Assembly: GCA_028703175.1 (NCBI GenBank)
Contig: JAQVNJ010000003.1
Coordinates: 1 to 64,000 of the forward strand
From: JAAYCB01 sp012744395
GTDB lineage: Bacteria; Planctomycetota; Planctomycetia; Pirellulales; Thermoguttaceae
Length of the DNA stretch: 64,000 bases
Reading direction: 5' to 3'
Shown: positions 54,233 to 61,275 of the stretch, piece after piece
How positions within the stretch are numbered: position 1 is the first letter of the stretch
Layout of the letters: every line of letters begins with the position of its first letter
Translations under genes and position numbers: made by a program
The notes under the pieces: model-generated
Databases searched by the model: none
Seen by the model: the letters and a program-made list of their open reading frames with translations, nothing else
Told to the model about the DNA's origin: nothing

Positions 54233-55486
54233 CTATCCTTCGCGAATCTCACGTTGCCGCGGATCGAAGATCTGCCGCTTGCCGGTGTCCATGGCCCGCG
54301 TCCCCATAATCACCGGGACGCTGTGGTGATAGCCGGCCTCGATCGGCGCGTTGGTCGTCTGGCGCGTGCGAAGGCACTGCAACCAGTCCAGGAAATGATC
54401 GGGAATCTCAACGGGCTCGACGGGCGTATCGGCCTTGGGCAGCGTGCTGGGCTTGATGGCCCCGGCCGAGGAATAGGTGGGACCTTTCCGATCGGTCAAG
54501 TCGATCGTCCCCAACTCTCCGTAGATCTTTTGCACGCTGCCGCTGGAGTTGCCGAAGTTCGTCGAATAATGCACGAGGAAACCCTCGGGATAGATCCAGG
54601 TGGCCTCGCAGTGGTCGGGACAGGTGAAACCTTGATCCTTCCAGGTGAACGTGCCTCCCTGCGCCACGCAGCTCAGCGGCAGCTTGCAGCCCACCACGTA
54701 ATTGTTCAGATCGATGAAGTGGCAGCCCAGGTTGGCGATCGGGCCGTCGGTGAATTCGCGGTATCCGTACCAGCCGGTCAACAGCTTGCCGTCGAAGGGG
54801 CGCAGCGGCCGGTCGCCCAGGAATTCCTTCCAGTCCACGTCCTCGGCCTTGAGCTGCTCGGCCCGCTCCATCCACGAATACCAATAGGGTTTGCCGGAGT
54901 TGCGGCACTGTTCGATCCGCGAGACCTTGCCGATCGCTCCCGACTCGAAGAACTTCTTGCAGCCGGCGCTGGTGGCGTAGCTGCGCACCTGGGTGCCCAT
55001 CTGCACCACCTGGGTGCCGGCCTTGACGAGGTCGAAGACGCGGTTGAGCGTCGCCATCTCCATGGCCAGCGGCTTTTCCACGTAGGCGTCCTTCTTGGCC
55101 TTGATCGCGGCCTCCAGGTGCAGGCAGTGCAAGTGATCGGGCGAGGCGATCATCACGGCGTCGACGTCGTCGAGGGCCACGATGTCGCGGTAGGAGACGA
55201 ACTGCCGCGCGGCCCGGCCGTACCACTCTTGGGCCCGTGCGGCAGCCCGTTCGCGGCGCTGCGTCCACGGATCACTGACCGCGGTGAATTCGACGTTCTG
55301 CTGAGTGTCGTGAGGATGAACGCCATTCATGTGAGCCTGGTAGCCGCGCCCGCCGCAGCCAATCAGGCCCAGTGAGATGCGCTCGTTCGCTCCCACGATC
55401 TTGGCGTAGCTGGTGGCCGTAAGCGCCAAGGCGGCCCCGGCCGAAGCCGTCTTCAAGAACTGGCGACGTGAAGCAGGAAGACTCAT
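54233..55486 (-). CDS. Tat-exported Gfo/Idh/MocA oxidoreductase
   Basis: 417 residues; start at 55486 fixed by GGAGGCGG nine bases upstream, and Tat signal PASRRQFLKTASAGAALALT. Rossmann motif ISLGLIGCGGRGYQAHMNGV; VMIASPDHLHCLHLEAAIKA; KDAYVEKPLAME carries the EKP motif; C-terminal domain GPIANLGCHFIDLNNYVVG. It is a likely periplasmic NAD(P)-linked sugar dehydrogenase. It stands alone on the minus strand. 55487-55869 holds nothing I recognise. Confidence 0.9.
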   Translation of the reverse strand: MSLPASRRQFLKTASAGAALALTATSYAKIVGANERISLGLIGCGGRGYQAHMNGVHPHDTQQNVEFTAVSDPWTQRRERAAARAQEWYGRAARQFVSYRDIVALDDVDAVMIASPDHLHCLHLEAAIKAKKDAYVEKPLAMEMATLNRVFDLVKAGTQVVQMGTQVRSYATSAGCKKFFESGAIGKVSRIEQCRNSGKPYWYSWMERAEQLKAEDVDWKEFLGDRPLRPFDGKLLTGWYGYREFTDGPIANLGCHFIDLNNYVVGCKLPLSCVAQGGTFTWKDQGFTCPDHCEATWIYPEGFLVHYSTNFGNSSGSVQKIYGELGTIDLTDRKGPTYSSAGAIKPSTLPKADTPVEPVEIPDHFLDWLQCLRTRQTTNAPIEAGYHHSVPVIMGTRAMDTGKRQIFDPRQREIREG

Positions 55487-55869
55487 GAAACCGCCTCCGG
55501 TGGTGGTAGGTAAGCTGGTGCGCGCACAGGGAGGGCCCGCGGCAAGCAGCCGTTGAGCCGAACGCGGCCTATTGTAGACCGAGCCGGACTGGCCGATCAA
55601 CCTCTCGGTCGGGCACGGTCTTGCCATCGCCTTTTATCGATGAACCTTTTCGGGCGTGACGGCATCTATACTCCCGGCGGCCGACGAATGCGGTCGGACA
55701 ATCTCCACGAGCCTCCGAGTTGCGAGTAGGACAATGACTTCGTTCAGGTCGAGCATAGCAAGCGAACCACGATGCACAGGGCGCTACGCCAGTCAATCGG
55801 CGAATGCCCTGCCGATGCATCCTTTGCGCTTGTGACGCTTGACCTTACGTCACGATGGGTTTCAAGAAG

Positions 55870-55906
55870 CCCGGTGTCACAAGCGCCAGTGACACCGGGT
55901 TTTTTT
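55870..55906 (+). terminator. Strong intrinsic terminator, plus strand
   Basis: CCCGGTGTCAC, eight-base loop, GTGACACCGGG (perfect 11-bp stem), then seven T. No plus-strand gene precedes it within 1.7 kb, so it ends an unseen transcript or protects the tRNA array from read-through. It lies four bases before the first tRNA. Confidence 0.85.
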
Positions 55907-55909
55907 GTG

Positions 55910-55981
55910 GGGCTGGTAGCTGGGATGGTGTAGCGGCGGCCTGAAAAGCCGCAGACGAGGGTTCGAGCGCCTCCCGGCCGA
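55910..55981 (+). tRNA. tRNA-Phe (GAA)
   Basis: Six of seven acceptor pairs form (GGGCTGG with CCGGCCG). D stem GCT/AGC. The anticodon stem GCGGC/GCCGC is perfect, with loop CTGAAAA giving anticodon GAA. The T loop is TTCGAGC on a stem with one mismatch. Discriminator A. It is the first member of the array; the copy is slightly degenerate but foldable. Confidence 0.7.
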
Positions 55982-56027
55982 CTGCGCTCAGCGTGCGCGC
56001 CAACCGCGGAAAACGGGATCAAGGTGC

Positions 56028-56180
56028 TAAATGAGCTTGCATGATTCGTGGAAGGCGGCTGTTATTCAGATAGCCGCGTGCGCCTTGCCCCGCGCTTCGT
56101 TACGTACCGGTTGTGCCGCAGCGCAGGCGCGCCGCGGGGCAAGCCCACGCGGCTATCACGCTCTGATGAATTCCTCTCCA
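56028..56180 (+). mobile_element. Palindromic MITE, copy B, inserted in the tRNA array
   Basis: Same element as copy A, inverted as a whole (left end AAATGAGCTTGCATGATTCG), with arms ATAGCCGCGTGCGCCTTGCC and its mirror. The arms are slightly mismatched here (GTGCGCC versus GTGGGCT). The right end breaks off at about 56180, 23 bases before the tRNA-Leu gene. The central loop matches copy A in the forward sense although the flanks match in reverse. Confidence 0.85.
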
Positions 56181-56202
56181 GCACGGGCCGCTCAAGCAAG
56201 AT

Positions 56203-56287
56203 GACCATGTGGTGGAATTGGCAGACACGCGACGGTCAGAACGTCGTGCCCACAGCGGCATTGGGAGTTCGAGTCTCCCCGTGGGCC
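56203..56287 (+). tRNA. tRNA-Leu (CAG)
   Basis: 85 bases, class II. Typical Leu D arm (GTGGAATTGGCAGACAC). Anticodon stem CGACG/CGTCG with loop GTCAGAA, anticodon CAG. Long variable arm (TGCCCACAGCGGCA) and T arm GGGAG/CTCCC. The acceptor has one mismatch (pair 2-71) and the discriminator appears to be C rather than the usual A. Confidence 0.72.
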
Positions 56288-56298
56288 CACTGCATTAC

Positions 56299-56383
56299 GG
56301 AAGGTAGTCGGATACGGCTTGCCGAGACGGTCTGCTAAACCGTTCCCCTCACGGGGATGTGGGTTCAAATCCCATGCCTTCCA
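56299..56383 (+). tRNA. tRNA-Ser (GCT)
   Basis: 85 bases, class II. Acceptor GGAAGGT/GCCTTCC (one GU), D stem TCGG/CCGA, anticodon stem ACGGT/ACCGT with loop CTGCTAA, anticodon GCT. Variable arm TCCCC-TCA-CGGGGA, T stem GTGGG/CCCAT, discriminator A. The best-formed gene of the array. Confidence 0.85.
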
Positions 56384-56388
56384 CTTTC

Positions 56389-56459
56389 GCCCTGGTGTGC
56401 AATGGACAACATATCGCGTTTCTACCGAGGTCTTCCGGGTTCGAGTCCTGGTCGGGACA
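56389..56459 (+). tRNA. tRNA-Arg (TCT), degenerate
   Basis: 71 bases. Acceptor GCCCTGG/TCGGGAC with one mismatch and two GU pairs. The D arm is weak. Anticodon stem TCGCG/CGAGG has one G-A mismatch; loop TTTCTAC gives anticodon TCT. T stem CCGGG/CCTGG and loop TTCGAGT are good. Discriminator A. It begins five bases after tRNA-Ser. Confidence 0.6.
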
Positions 56460-56462
56460 CTT

Positions 56463-56534
56463 GCCCTGCGAGTGTGCCGGAGAGCACGGCAGTCTTCGGA
56501 ACTGCTGGAGGAGGTTCGATTCCTCGGCAGGGCG
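56463..56534 (+). tRNA. tRNA-Arg (TCG)
   Basis: 72 bases. Perfect acceptor GCCCTGC/GCAGGGC, D stem GTG/CAC, perfect anticodon stem GCAGT/ACTGC with loop CTTCGGA, anticodon TCG. T loop TTCGATT with four of five stem pairs. Discriminator G; base 8 is G, not T. It begins three bases after the previous tRNA. Confidence 0.75.
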
Positions 56535-56548
56535 CTGAACGGAGATTC

Positions 56549-56621
56549 GTCCTCGGAGTGTGGGGGATTTGCACGCGACCTTGCGAAGGTCGAAGACCAG
56601 GCTCGACTCCTGGCGAGGACA
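56549..56621 (+). tRNA. tRNA-Arg (GCG), unusual anticodon
   Basis: 73 bases. Perfect acceptor GTCCTCG/CGAGGAC, D stem GTG/CAC, perfect anticodon stem CGACC/GGTCG with loop TTGCGAA, anticodon GCG. T stem CCAGG/CCTGG with loop CTCGACT (first base C instead of T). Discriminator A. Bacteria normally read CGC with an inosine-modified ACG anticodon; GCG is rare. Confidence 0.75.
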
Positions 56622-56631
56622 CTCACAACCT

Positions 56632-56722
56632 GACGCTGGAGCCAGATGGCAAGGCGACCGACCGCGGGCACCGACGCGCAGCGCTGGTCCGGTTCAAGTG
56701 GGTTCGATTCCCACCGGCGTCT
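56632..56722 (+). tRNA. Disrupted tRNA, probably Cys-like, with an insertion in the anticodon loop
   Basis: Acceptor GACGCTG/CGGCGTC, D arm GCC-AGATGGCA-AGGC and T arm GTGGG-TTCGATT-CCCAC all fold. The anticodon stem GACCG/CGGTT encloses 29 bases instead of seven. That insert can itself fold (ACCGAC/GCTGGT). Discriminator T and the Glu/Cys-type D arm suggest a former tRNA-Cys; a GCA triplet lies in the inner loop. It is 91 bases in all. Confidence 0.5.
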
Positions 56723-56834
56723 CTTGGCAAGCAATGATACGGCCAGGCCAACGGCGCACGTCGTCCCGTCCTCCCACCGGAGGCGGTTGGTGGCGTGTGT
56801 TCCGTAAATGGGTTCTGACCGAAGGTCGTGTCAA

Positions 56835-56907
56835 GTGAGGTTAGCTCAGTGGATAGAGCACCAGACTGCTAATCTGGCTGTCGCGGGTTCGACTCCCGTA
56901 CCAAGAC
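56835..56907 (+). tRNA. Class I tRNA with GCT anticodon, poor acceptor
   Basis: D arm GCTC-AGTGGATA-GAGC, perfect anticodon stem CCAGA/TCTGG with loop CTGCTAA (anticodon GCT), five-base variable loop, T arm GCGGG-TTCGACT-CCCGT. It has no long variable arm, so it is not a normal tRNA-Ser despite the Ser anticodon. Only the three inner acceptor pairs (plus one GU) form. Discriminator C. The 56723-56834 spacer has no tRNA I can fold. Confidence 0.55.
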
Positions 56908-57159
56908 CGCAGGCGTTGAAAACCTGCTCCAAGCGGCCCGCGACCAACGCGGGCTGCGCCCCGTTGGTGCCCGGCGGGCGAATGTGTGATCGGCCACCGG
57001 CGAGTAAACGACCGGCGGCGTCGAGGAATCCGGTGTGTCCGTCCCTTGGGCGATTCCCGGAGGAATCGGCGTAAGCCCGGCACGCGCTTTGCCGCTGGCA
57101 GCACGGCCGAGTGCCATGCAGTGCGTGGATACCGCTTCGACCGGCCTAAAGGCAAGCGG

Positions 57160-57471
57160 CAGCGGGTGGGCGCGCTGGGTCTGGAAGTCCTCTCGGTGGG
57201 CATCCGCGACGTGATCCTGCCGGGCGACATGAAGGACCTGATGAACAAGGTCACCGAGGCCAAGAAGGCGGCTGAGGCCAACCTGATCGTCCGCCGGGAG
57301 GAGACGGCGGCCATGCGCAGCCAGGCCAATACCGCCAAGGTGCTGGAAGGCAACCCGACGCTGATGCGGCTCCGGGAACTGGAGGTCCTGGAGAAGGTGG
57401 CCACCAGCGGCAAGCTGAACGTCGTGCTGGGCGAAAAGGGCCTGGCCGAGCGGGTCGTGAACCTGCTCTGA
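57160..57471 (+). pseudogene. Slipin / SPFH (band 7) protein, C-terminal fragment
   Basis: From about 57167 the frame reads ALGLEVLSVGIRDVILPGDM, KDLMNKVTEAKKAAEANLIV, RREETAAMRSQANTAKVLEG, NPTLMRLRELEVLEKVATSG and KLNVVLGEKG: the SPFH coiled-coil and end. The transmembrane N-terminus and most of the band-7 domain are missing; upstream residues in frame (Arg-rich) are not family-like. It directly follows the tRNA array. Intact slipins scaffold membrane microdomains. Confidence 0.75.
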
Positions 57472-57483
57472 AAAGAACCAAGG

Positions 57484-57515
57484 CCCGGAGGCCGAATACC
57501 GTTTCGGCCTCCGGG
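57484..57515 (+). terminator. Hairpin after the slipin fragment
   Basis: CCCGGAGGCCGAA, five-base loop, TTCGGCCTCCGGG: a perfect 13-bp stem 13 bases after the stop codon. The T run is weak (ACTTTCG), so termination strength is uncertain. The following 57516-57685 has no recognised feature. Confidence 0.65.
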
Positions 57516-57685
57516 ACTTTCGATTACCGACAGCCCGGTCGCGCCCAACGCGGGTTTACACCGTCATAAGCCCCTCGGCTTTCCCGACCCGTCTCGCTCC
57601 CCAGAGGCCGGCAAGTCGCGGCGGGTGAGCGGGTGGGGGATGCGACGGGGTCGCGAACGGTGCCCCCCGCAGCTTGGACGCTGCA

Positions 57686-57714
57686 TTGAAATCAGTAAAA
57701 TGGGCAGATTAGAT
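57686..57714 (+). promoter_or_regulatory. Candidate promoter for the 57.8-59.2 kb cassette
   Basis: TTGAAA, 17 bases, TTAGAT in a locally AT-rich stretch, facing the small unknown genes. Confidence 0.35.
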
Positions 57715-57855
57715 TTCGTTGGTAGTGATTGACCTGCCTTGGCGTCTCGGGCAGCAGAGAATTCCGTCAAGTCCCGTCTGCTGGCTGATTTACATTCGCA
57801 TACAACATCGGTAAGGTTGGTCAGGGATAAGTAGACCTCCGAGGAGACGGTTGAA

Positions 57856-58118
57856 ATGGACAGACTGAGAGACTTCCTGCGGATTTCGGAGGCCGCTGGC
57901 CAAGCACGTTGTCTTCACGGACCAAGAGGTCTTCCGCCGATTGCGCTAGTACACGGTGGCGCAAGCGTCCGACGAAGAGACTCGCTGCAGACTTCAGCGG
58001 GCGGCGGCTCGTGGGGTACATGGACGAAACGATTCGCAACAATACTGGCAGGACACCCAAACTCGCCACGATGGCCGTTGGCCGCGGCAAGGGGATGATC
58101 GCCACGGAGGAGGACTGA
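57856..58118 (+). other. Possible short gene, frame unresolved
   Basis: Three overlapping plus frames each look partly coding: MDRLRDFLRISEAA at the start, KHVVFTDQEVFRRLR in the middle, and GRRLVGYMDETIRNNTGRTP then KLATMAVGRGKGMIATEED at the end, the last stopping at 58118 four bases before the next gene. This suggests either a frameshifted small gene or a very short ORF beginning at ATG 58021. No family recognised. Confidence 0.35.
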
Positions 58119-58121
58119 GAC

Positions 58122-58658
58122 ATGTCAAAGCGAAAGACGCCCAGCCAGCCCCGCAAGATGTCTGAAATCCTGAAAGAAATGATGGAGCGGCTGCTTCGTG
58201 ATCCGAAGGCGGTGCCATCTTCGGAGGCATGCCACGTCGCCCTTTTCTTCGCCAATCTTGCATGGAATGAGTGCGTGGGGCTGGGTACCGAGCGAGAAGC
58301 CTGCTGTAACGTCTGGCAGGCTATCGAGGCAGAGAAACCGGACTTGTGGGACGAACTGAAATCGCGGGACATCGACGCCATGATCGACGAACTGATCGCG
58401 TACAAGAAGGCCCACTATCCCGACGATCAGCGGCGGATTCTCACCTGCGGCGGCACTTCACAGGGAACGATCCGTGTGGAATGGCTGCCGCCCGCTGCTC
58501 CTGGGGTGGATGCCAAATGGGAAACACAACTGTACGGCACGGTGAGGACGGGAGCCGAGAAGGAAGCCATCCGGTTCCTGAAGAAGACCCGCAAGATGTC
58601 GCAGCAGGAAGCGGTGGTGGCAGTTGCAGCGGTCAGGAAGAAGTTGGGGATGTTTTGA
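58122..58658 (+). CDS. Hypothetical protein, 178 aa
   Basis: GGAGGAGG eight bases before ATG 58122. The N-terminal part is basic and helical (RKMSEILKEMMERLLRDPKA); the middle is rich in Trp and Cys (FFANLAWNECVGLGTEREAC, CNVWQAIEAEKPDLWDEL); the end is helical (EAIRFLKKTRKMSQQEAVVA). No signal or membrane segment. Not a family I know. Base composition is lower in GC than the catabolic genes around it, as in the rest of this cassette, hinting at transfer. Between it and the next gene a 30-residue coiled tail (DREARKIKSRLKAIERRRAE) is readable at 58693-58785 without a clear start. Confidence 0.65.
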   Translation: MSKRKTPSQPRKMSEILKEMMERLLRDPKAVPSSEACHVALFFANLAWNECVGLGTEREACCNVWQAIEAEKPDLWDELKSRDIDAMIDELIAYKKAHYPDDQRRILTCGGTSQGTIRVEWLPPAAPGVDAKWETQLYGTVRTGAEKEAIRFLKKTRKMSQQEAVVAVAAVRKKLGMF

Positions 58659-58846
58659 GCGACTTGAGTGTCGAACCGATAAGGAGCGGCGTATGACCTC
58701 GACAGGGAGGCCAGGAAGATCAAGAGTCGGTTGAAGGCCATCGAGCGACGGCGGGCCGAGTTGAAGGCGGAAATTGACGGATGACGACAGGTGCGGCGAA
58801 GGATCGATCAATATGAACCTGACGAAGGATCATAAGGGATGCCGAG

Positions 58847-59227
58847 ATGAGGCTCATCGGAACAAGGTTTGACGGCCCAAGCTGGGCGGCCACCTACCGG
58901 GTGGTCGAGGCCGTTGTCACCCCCGAACGCATTGCTTTGGATTGGATCGACAATGGCGCTCAGTATCACTTGCTGGCGCACTCCCAGGACGGCGGGCTCA
59001 CCTACCGTGGCAACTACGGTATGTTTCGCCCCGAGGAAGAATGGGTCATCGAGCTCACCCGCTACACGGCCGTTGATGGGTCCGCGGTCTTGCTCGCCAG
59101 ATGGCACGAGAAGGACAGTGGGAACGAAGGTTCGACGATGTTTGAGTTGAAGCCACAAGAGGAGTCGAGCCGATATGGAGGCCTACACGGGACAAATCAG
59201 CAAGAAGCGCGCCCGCCGTTTCATTGA
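58847..59227 (+). CDS. Hypothetical protein, 126 aa
   Basis: A small, probably cytosolic beta-rich protein: RFDGPSWAATYRVVEAVVTP, ERIALDWIDNGAQYHLLAHS, GLTYRGNYGMFRPEEEWVIE, VLLARWHEKDSGNEG. No known family. Third gene of the small cassette next to the tRNA array. The last 20 residues look unstructured. Confidence 0.55.
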   Translation: MRLIGTRFDGPSWAATYRVVEAVVTPERIALDWIDNGAQYHLLAHSQDGGLTYRGNYGMFRPEEEWVIELTRYTAVDGSAVLLARWHEKDSGNEGSTMFELKPQEESSRYGGLHGTNQQEARPPFH

Positions 59228-59544
59228 GTAGAGCACCCAGTTCCGGAAGAATGCCAGAACTGTCGCCATTCCCAAGAACGTGCGTGACGTAGAAATGCTC
59301 GTCGAAGACAGTCGCCGGCATGGTTTTCTTCCACCGGGGCGACGAGTCGGAGATCGAGCGACGCCGGCGCCCAAGAACAAGGCGAGGCCTGCGAGTGCAG
59401 TCCGGCCGTGCAGCGAAACTCCCGAGACACGCCCGGCGGAATCTGGTAGCTGAAACGGCAGTAGCCGGCGCCGATCCGCTTGGCAAACACGACTTCGCGC
59501 CGAGGCGTCGCCGGTTCTTCCACCCATAGCCGTAGGTGTGAAGG
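59228..59544 (-). other. Gap with decayed coding-like sequence on the minus strand
   Basis: Minus-strand frames give EEPATPRREVVFAKRIGAGY and CRFSYQIPPGVSREFRCTAG, which read like a beta-rich protein segment, but there is no start and the frame drifts. It may be a remnant of a gene once downstream of the oxidoreductase. Nothing firmer can be said. Confidence 0.3.
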
Positions 59545-61041
59545 TTACGAGAGCTTCCACGGCGCCCGCATGGGTCGCTGCAACATGCGGTTGACTTCCT
59601 CATCCGTGCTTCGCTCGGCCGCCGGGTCCCAGGCGAACTTGCGTTTCAAGAGTTGAGCGATGTTGCCCAGGATGCAGAGGCTGGCCGTGCTGTGGCCGAC
59701 TTCCACCGGATCGATCGGGTCCTTTCGGGACTTGACCGCGTCGAGGAAGTTGCGGACGTGATCGGCGTCGATGTCGTTGCGGCGGTTGGTTTCGCGGGTC
59801 GGATGGCTCCTCGGCAAATGAATCTCGTTGGGGCCGATCACCGAGTCCTTGATGTTGGTGGGGAAGGTTTTCGGCACGCCGCCGAGGCTGATTTCCAGCC
59901 GCCCCTCCGTGCCTTCAAACTTCGCGTACGAAGCGTTGTTCGTCTCGCAAGTCAGCTCGATCCCGTTGGCATAGCGGGCCCGGAAGGCCGTCTTCACCGC
60001 GGTGTCGAACAGGCTCCCCTTCGGCAGGAATTCCGACCCGTTGTCCTCGAATTCGACCGGCGTCGTGCCGTCCATGCCCAGGGCCCACTGCGCCATGTCG
60101 TTGGTGTGCGCGCCGAAATTGGCCGTTTGCCCGTTGGAGTAGTCGAGGATGTAGCGCCAGCGGTGGAAGCAGCGTTCGATGTGATAGGGGGCCTCGGGGG
60201 CCGGGCCGAGCCAGAAGTCGTAGTCAAAACCCTCCGGAACGGGCTGCGGCTGCCAGCCCGGCCCCGGGCTGGGAAAGCTGTTGGGGGCCGTGGTAGTCCA
60301 CACGCGGCGGACCTGGCCGATCCGCCCGTTGCGCACCAACTCGCACGCCCGGCGCACGCCCGGGCAGGAGCGGAACTGGGCGCCGGTCTGGAACACGCGG
60401 TTGTACCTGCGGACCGCCTTGACCATTTCGCGTCCCTGGTGGACCGTCAGCGACATGGGCTTCTCGCAGTACACGTCCTTGCCCGCCCGCATGGCCGCGA
60501 TGGCGATCAGCGCGTGCCAGTGATCGGGGACGACGATCGTCACGGCGTCGATGTCCGTCCGCGCGAGCAGTTCGCGGAAGTCCTTATAGGCGTCGCAACC
60601 TTTGCCCCGGCTGGCGGCAACCTGCGGCGGGTTGGGCGCGACAGCGCCGGGCTCGGCCGTCTTTGGCGCAAGAATCCGTTCGTAGAGGGTCGCTTTCGGG
60701 TCGCCGCCGGAAGCCTTCTCGGCGTAGTACTCGTCGATCCACCGCTTGGCCGTTTCGCGGCCGAGGACGCGCTCGGGGTAGTAGTAGCCTCTGCCGGCCC
60801 GGTTCACGTCGCAAACGGCCACGATCTGGACGTCGTCGTGAACCAGGAAAGACGGGACGATTCGCTGGGCCTGGTGCCCACAACCGATCTGCCCAACCGT
60901 AATCCGGTTGCTGGGGGCCGTGGCGCCGAAGACCGAAGCGGGTACGATCCGCGGCAGGGCCACCGCCGAGGCGAGCGCCGCCGCGCTTTGAACGAAGCTC
61001 CGCCGAGTGCATTGGACCGATGGACGGTGACGTTGGTTCAT
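59545..61041 (-). CDS. Tat-exported Gfo/Idh/MocA oxidoreductase
   Basis: 498 residues. GGAGGA lies six bases before ATG 61041 and only three before an adjacent ATG at 61044. Tat-type signal CTRRSFVQSAAALASAVALP. Rossmann motif ITVGQIGCGHQAQRIVPSFL; VTIVVPDHWHALIAIAAMRA; KDVYCEKPMSLT; C-terminal domain with ILDYSNGQTANFGAHTNDMA and QWALGMDGTTPVEFED. It belongs to the large planctomycete group with a C-terminal Gfo/Idh/MocA-like (DUF) tail. The substrate is unknown. Confidence 0.9.
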   Translation of the reverse strand: MNQRHRPSVQCTRRSFVQSAAALASAVALPRIVPASVFGATAPSNRITVGQIGCGHQAQRIVPSFLVHDDVQIVAVCDVNRAGRGYYYPERVLGRETAKRWIDEYYAEKASGGDPKATLYERILAPKTAEPGAVAPNPPQVAASRGKGCDAYKDFRELLARTDIDAVTIVVPDHWHALIAIAAMRAGKDVYCEKPMSLTVHQGREMVKAVRRYNRVFQTGAQFRSCPGVRRACELVRNGRIGQVRRVWTTTAPNSFPSPGPGWQPQPVPEGFDYDFWLGPAPEAPYHIERCFHRWRYILDYSNGQTANFGAHTNDMAQWALGMDGTTPVEFEDNGSEFLPKGSLFDTAVKTAFRARYANGIELTCETNNASYAKFEGTEGRLEISLGGVPKTFPTNIKDSVIGPNEIHLPRSHPTRETNRRNDIDADHVRNFLDAVKSRKDPIDPVEVGHSTASLCILGNIAQLLKRKFAWDPAAERSTDEEVNRMLQRPMRAPWKLS

Positions 61042-61164
61042 CATGACTCCTCCTTCAATGATTGTCGTTCGCAAGGCCTGCGTGGGGCGTGCTCCGCAGG
61101 GATGCCCGATTTCAGCGGCGAGGCCGGCTCGCTGGTCCGCGGCCTGGCAGCCATTCTCGCTTAC

Positions 61165-61275
61165 CCGGAAACCAGTTGCCATAGGTCGTCGGATCACGAT
61201 TGCCGCGGGCAACGCGAACGCCACCGCGATCAGGGACGCACACGACGTCGCTTTCCACTCCGGCAACGGCTTTCA
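61165..61275 (+). pseudogene. Fragment of a second sialidase-like gene
   Basis: Plus-strand reading GRRITIAAGNANATAIRDAH, DVAFHSGNGFQ matches SRITIDAGNANATAVRDTHY, VAFYSGKAP near the C-terminus of the sialidase at 52.5-52.6 kb, with about 75-80% nucleotide identity over roughly 85 bases. Only this piece remains, wedged between two minus-strand genes; its end touches the glycerophosphodiesterase stop. Confidence 0.8.

Noticed and set aside
56723..56834. Further tRNA gene in the spacer
   Set aside because: A hairpin (CCTCC..GGAGG) is present, but no set of four arms or T loop can be folded.
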